A stretch of 64,000 bases of DNA from Ophioderma brevispina (lineage: Eukaryota > Echinodermata > Ophiuroidea > Amphilepidida > Ophiodermatidae): positions 1 through 64,000 of the forward strand of contig JAMKCH010001633.1 of NCBI GenBank assembly GCA_023653785.1. The letters are read 5' to 3'. The position numbers and the translations under genes are program-made. The number at the start of each line of letters is the position of its first letter. Within the stretch, counting starts at the first letter, position 1. Positions 59,755-64,000 of the stretch are shown here, in pieces. The notes beneath the pieces were generated by a model. It saw nothing but the letters and a program-made list of their open reading frames with translations. It was not told the DNA's origin and ran no database searches.

Positions 59755-62700
59755 CCAAAATAGAGGGCCTTGAGAACTTGGGTGTTTCTGGCAAAAACTG
59801 TGTTCGTTTTCTTGATGAAAACGTCTTGGGCATGGTATCTCGTAGTATCGTGATTGAGAAGGTGTGTCAATGTCAAAGAAGTCATCAGATATGGAGGTCA
59901 TTGGGGAGGATATTCCTGTGATATCGGAACATAATAATGTGTGTGCAAGCTGTAGTTTGTTAGATGTCATAAATCTTCAGTGTTTTAAGAGACGAAAAAA
60001 GGGGTCAGTATGAACAAGCCAAATAGAGTTAGTACATGTTCTTATAATCTTTTGAGTAGAAAATAGCGAGTCAAGATTGGCATCGTTGAGTCGGCCCATA
60101 TCCATTGCCCCCATTAAGAAAACTAAGGTAGCATAAGAGATTATATAAGTTTTTCAGGACTTCAGATGGAGGAACCGGAAGAACCTACGAATTATACCAT
60201 TGTATTAGGTCACTATTTTAGAAAACATGTTGTGTTTGTGAGTCCATGATAATTGTAATCAAAGAGTAGGCCTAGAAATTTAGTCGTGTCTCAACTTGCT
60301 GAATTAATTATTATCTATTTAAGTTAGGTGTAATGTGTGTTGTTTGTTACTGTGCTTATTTTAAATATCATGTAATTAGTTTTTTTAATGTTGAGAATAA
60401 TTATTTAGTTTTAAACAATTGGAAATTTGTGAGTCATCAGTATTTATTAAGGTGCCAATGTTTTGGGATCATGATGGAGAATTAAAATATGTGTCGGCTG
60501 CAAATAAAATAAAAATGGGTATTTTGGAGCATGATGGGAGGTCATGATATATAATAAGAACCAATAGGGGTCCAGAAAAGGCCTGTGGACTCCACATATG
60601 ACATTTGTAGTTTCCAGATAAAGATGTTGTTGAATGAAATCCTTGTTTTTCTACCAGAGAGGTACTTTTTAATCCAATCTCCTTCCGTTGGCAAGGCCTC
60701 TGGTACCATATTTATTGAGTTTATGAAGAAGAATCATAATGGTTTATGGTATCAAAGGCTTTGTAGATCAAGAAAAATACCAATGGTGTGAAGTTTTTGG
60801 TCAAGATTTTTGGCTATGGCGCAATAAAGCTCATTAATTGCCATGTGTTGATCGTTTAGGCCTAAAAGCCAAATGTTGCGAGGTGAGATATTGGAAGGGA
60901 CTATGAAGTCAAATACACGACTGTAAAACAATCTTTCAAGAGTTGGAGATAGCTGGTAGGATTGAAATTGGTCTGTAATTAGTAAAGTCGTTGTTATCAC
61001 CGGTTGAGGACGGTCTAACCTAAGCCTTGTGTGTTCGTAAGGATGGACAATTGCCAGTAGAAATGTTATTAAAACATATGGGCAAGGAAAATCATTGCTG
61101 GTGGGAATAATTTGCTTAAGAAGATTGTTACTGATTCCATCAGCTGCACTGTGTTGCTGTTTTTCAACTTTTGATGTTATTTTGTCAATTCAAGACCGAG
61201 AAGTTGGATAAATAAACATGCCATTGAGTATTAAAAGATGAATAAAGTGTGGTGCATATAACTCATTGGCGGATCAGAGATTTTATCGGCAAGAGATACC
61301 AATGTTAGCATAAAAGGTGTAAGTCTCTGCAATCACCTATCATCGGTTAACTATCCCGTGTCGTTGTGAAGAAGCAGGAAACTTGTTATTATTGCGTCCA
61401 CAGTAGTTTCGTTAAGTATTTGCCACCACTTTTTTTTTAGTCCTTATTATTTTTATTATTTCAATGTTATTACTTATGTATGATTTTTTACTGGCGCTAA
61501 GTAAGAGATTAAGATGATGCGGTAGTTTTATTATATTTAGTTATTATTAGGTGTCGGTTTAGCAATATATGTTTGTATAATTGATCCCTTTGTTTTAAGG
61601 TGATTTAATTAGGCCTTTGGTAATCCAAGGTTTTTGGGTGAGTTGCGTCTAGAGATAATCTTGGTTTTGATAGGACAGTGAATATTGAAGAGTTCTGTAA
61701 ATTTATTGTTAAAATCATTGTACGGCTAAGTCTGGATCTGGATTGTCTTTAATGGATTGCCAATCTATAAGAGAGAGGGCATTTTTCAGACCTTTGATGT
61801 ATTTGCTTGAGTTGACGTGACGCTGGCTTGTAAGCGGTGTAGATGGCTCATTATTAGGCCTAGTTTTTCTTGAGTAAGAAGGTGGGGTAATGATTCAGAG
61901 GTCTGTGATAATAACCCACCTGAATGGAACTTGGTTGACACACACGTTGGTTAAAATGTTGTCGATGAGAGTTGCAATCATTGACCATATTTATTTGTCC
62001 TAACTGGTTGGCCTGTCAATGCATGGGATGAAATATGCGAATCGAACTAAGTTGATAAAATCTCTGACTTTCGAATCAGTGTTATGTGTCAGCAGGTCAA
62101 GGTTATAATCACCCATTATATATAACATTCTTTTTTCATTGGAAAAATGTATTCAGAAATCTATCAAAATGAAACTGGAGTCATTAAAATTGGACATTTC
62201 AGGTTTATAAATTATACCAAAACAATAATGTTGATGGAGTTATGTGTAACTTAACAAAGAGAGAATCACAGTCAGAGCAGTTAAGCGAAAAGGTCGGGAC
62301 GGTACTGTATTTATGTTAGAGTTAATAAATTAGGAAAACGCCGCCTCCTCTCCTGTCCTGCCTTTACAATTTCAATTGCGCAAATCACCAATTATTAAAT
62401 TAATGACGCGTCCATGTCGGAGTGGAAACCAGGTTTCAGAAAAACCATATATGTCAAAATGGTGGATGGGAAAATAGATAAGAAAAATTACAATGTCATT
62501 GGAATGTTTAGTAGGCTTCTAATGTTGAATGAACTAATGACAGGTTAGACTAATAATGTTAGGTTCGTGGGATTTATGTTGTCGCGGTATAGTATTTACA
62601 CGGGTTAATGTTGGAGTTGGTCACATGCAGTTTCATCAAAGGGGTCTTAGACTGATGTGATAGAGCTGTTAAAGGGCAAAGGTTGAAGGTTAAATTATGT

Positions 62701-63748
62701 AACGAATCAGTCATGACAAAAATACAGACAACAATAAGAACATACAAAAGGACGAGACAACGTCGAATACACACAGACATACCAAACAAAATGACGAAAA
62801 GAAATTACTTAAAACTATAGACAAGGGGGAGAGGTGTTGCAAAGTGGGTACACTTAAATACCGAATAAAATGACTTAAGATGTCAGGGGAAAAAAAACGT
62901 GGATGCTTTTTTCCCGTCACGTAGGCCAAGGGAGGGACCGGAGTAAGTGTGTAAAATAAGACAAAAAATAATCCATACGTGAAAAATGATCATGGGCAAA
63001 GCAAACAAAAGCCAGGAGACTCAAATGCAATTTTCAGAAGTGATATGCCGCAGGAGTAATATAGGCGCGCACATGTGTAAACAGGGTAGTACAGTATGGC
63101 GGAGCGGGTGAAGGTGGCGAGCAATGGCCATGAAAAAGCATGATTTGAGTAAACATTATCCTCCCCTACATTAAACATGGGTAGAAAATAATCACCAGGG
63201 GTTTCTTAAATAATTGGTCGCGGAAAAGTAAAACACCATATCAAATAATAAAAGGAATAAACCCACATGCAGCAGCAATGAGTCCATTGTTAAAAAAAAA
63301 TAAAAGATTATTTTACATTATGATTAATTAACATCACTTATCGTGGTGTGAATAATGAGCATAATATATAGAAAGAGGGGGGGAAAGAGAAGGAGGAGCC
63401 GATGCAGAAATGAATCACAGAAAGACATAATTATTGTGTGGAGTTATGCGAGGAGTATGTGTGGATAGTAAATGAACATACTGCCAATGAAGGTGTTGTG
63501 TCCGGGTTCATAAGTCCAATTACATATAAATTAAATAGTAAATTCTGAATATGGAACATACAAACAATAGTAAATATCATGATAATATATAAATGTGAAC
63601 CACCATAACATCATGATAAACAAAATAAATTTCAATTGTATCAATGCATTTTAAAAACATTTTTATATAAAGTATACGGCTGAAAAGGGTATCGGTCAAA
63701 TTGAATCCCTGTACACATTGATAGTAATTCACGTAATTATGAAACTCC
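59080..63748 (-). mobile_element. nearly full-length L2/CR1-like LINE, decayed
   Basis: On the minus strand the non-LTR retrotransposon order is complete. Endonuclease pieces: SETWF (about 62440), MGDYNLDLL (about 62090-62118), FIPCIDRPT (about 62010), ATLIDNILTN (about 61950). Linker: SADGISNNLLKQIIP (about 61110-61155). Reverse transcriptase: NYRPIS (about 60970), GIFLDL then KAFDTINH in a shifted frame (about 60740-60785), WIKKYLSGRKT (about 60645-60680), CGVHRPF..DP for the usual CGVPQGSxLGP (about 60560-60600), ILFAADT for ILFADDT (60489-60510), KTNYMIFK (about 60364-60390), then a C-terminal GPLFW (59750-59765). The 3' UTR ends in TTGTTGATTGATTGATTC (59085-59105), a simple-repeat tail. 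Stops and frameshifts are scattered throughout. The region 62.6-63.7 kb should be 5' UTR or ORF1, but I recognise no protein there. Confidence 0.9.
59629..59754 (-). repeat. poly(T)/poly(A) tract inside the LINE ORF2 end
   Basis: About 126 bp that is T on the + strand except for single interrupting A, G or GTG. It lies between the codons for GPLFW and the last part of the RT C-terminus, so it is an expansion within former coding sequence and not the LINE tail. The Lys-rich frames here are artefacts. Confidence 0.92.
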
Positions 63749-64000
63749 TGGGACATTGACAAAAATGTTGGAACACATTTAAGGGCAATTGAATATTTCG
63801 AAAATTTTACCCCTGTACAAACTTTTCCCCCTTATTTCTTGAAAATGCACACAAAGAGGATTTTGGGGACTTTTAGTATGATTCTAGACAAATACTGCAC
63901 CAATTCGTGAGCATTTCAGCTGTTCCCAGAGAAATTTCCACCCTTTCCCATTGTTTATTTTATTAATACTTTGCGCCTAAAGTAAGCATTTGGTAAAACA
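63749..64000. mobile_element. family P right arm, continued to the window edge
   Basis: GGGACATTGACAAAAATGTTGGAACACATTT, TTTTACCCCTGTACAAACTTTT, CCCCTTATTTCTTGAAAA, GGATTTTGGGGACTTTTAGTATG and GAGCATTTCAGCTGTTCCCAGA are the complement of 58625-58435 in order. The element runs to or past the window end. Confidence 0.85.

Noticed and set aside
59529..59970. Frames of 61-132 codons rich in Lys (minus) or Phe (plus)
   Set aside because: They are translations of the poly(T) tract at 59629-59754; only the flanking LINE residues are meaningful.
1..64000. CRISPR array, operon, riboswitch or bacterial promoter features
   Set aside because: The repeats are dispersed or palindromic without regular spacers, and the sequence is plainly animal nuclear DNA.

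Overview
This window is eukaryotic, AT-rich intergenic or intronic DNA from an animal, most likely an invertebrate and possibly a marine one. The signs are L2/CR1-like LINEs, tRNA-derived SINEs with a V/CORE-like tail, DIRS-like and Penelope-like fragments, Tc1/mariner remnants, and a carbohydrate-sulfotransferase exon with a spliceosomal 3' splice site. There are no bacterial-type operons, ribosome binding sites or dense long reading frames. The phylum cannot be fixed from the sequence alone.

The only host-gene-like locus I can name is at 50.66-52.31 kb on the + strand: a terminal exon of the carbohydrate sulfotransferase (CHST / Sulfotransfer_2) family, with one small candidate upstream exon. 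Its last 156 residues are open, but the 5' half has frame breaks and an in-frame TGA. It is therefore a pseudogene, or a real gene with assembly errors. Two weaker coding candidates are a Walker-A-containing frame at 1.20-1.40 kb and an unassigned frame at 8.73-9.19 kb.

The rest is layered transposable-element debris. 0-5 kb: a tandem repeat, a 3' LINE fragment (1.66-2.49 kb), a Mutator-like MITE with a perfect 10-bp target duplication (3.4-3.76 kb) and a hAT-like MITE (4.02-4.40 kb). 6.6-7.9 kb: a recent 0.4-kb duplication joined by poly(A), then a TTAA-flanked MITE. 10-13.1 kb: nested inverted-repeat elements, a SINE, and tandem arms of a recurrent foldback family. 24.5-27.3 kb: a decayed Tc1-like transposase and a 1.7-kb foldback element. 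30.8-31.6 kb: another foldback. 32.2-40.5 kb: a paralogous repeat pair on either side of a 4-kb inverted repeat that encloses a DIRS-like RT/RNase H remnant and a Penelope-like tail. 43-49.5 kb: a palindrome, a mariner-like deletion derivative, a 2-kb element with about 200-bp terminal inverted repeats, and SINEs. 54.4-64 kb: three more inverted-repeat elements, the last interrupted by a nearly complete 4.7-kb LINE on the - strand.

The unifying feature is the density of foldback (long inverted-repeat) elements. Two families stand out. Family P carries a GGCAAACTATACC block and a TTTTACCCCTGTA block and occurs at five places. Family A has CACTTAAGTG ends followed by GTTAGTGCCCAAGG and a G tract, and occurs at several places. 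No intact transposase or reverse transcriptase remains; both RT active-site motifs I could locate are mutated. All alignments were made by eye, so boundaries are approximate unless a target-site duplication is cited.
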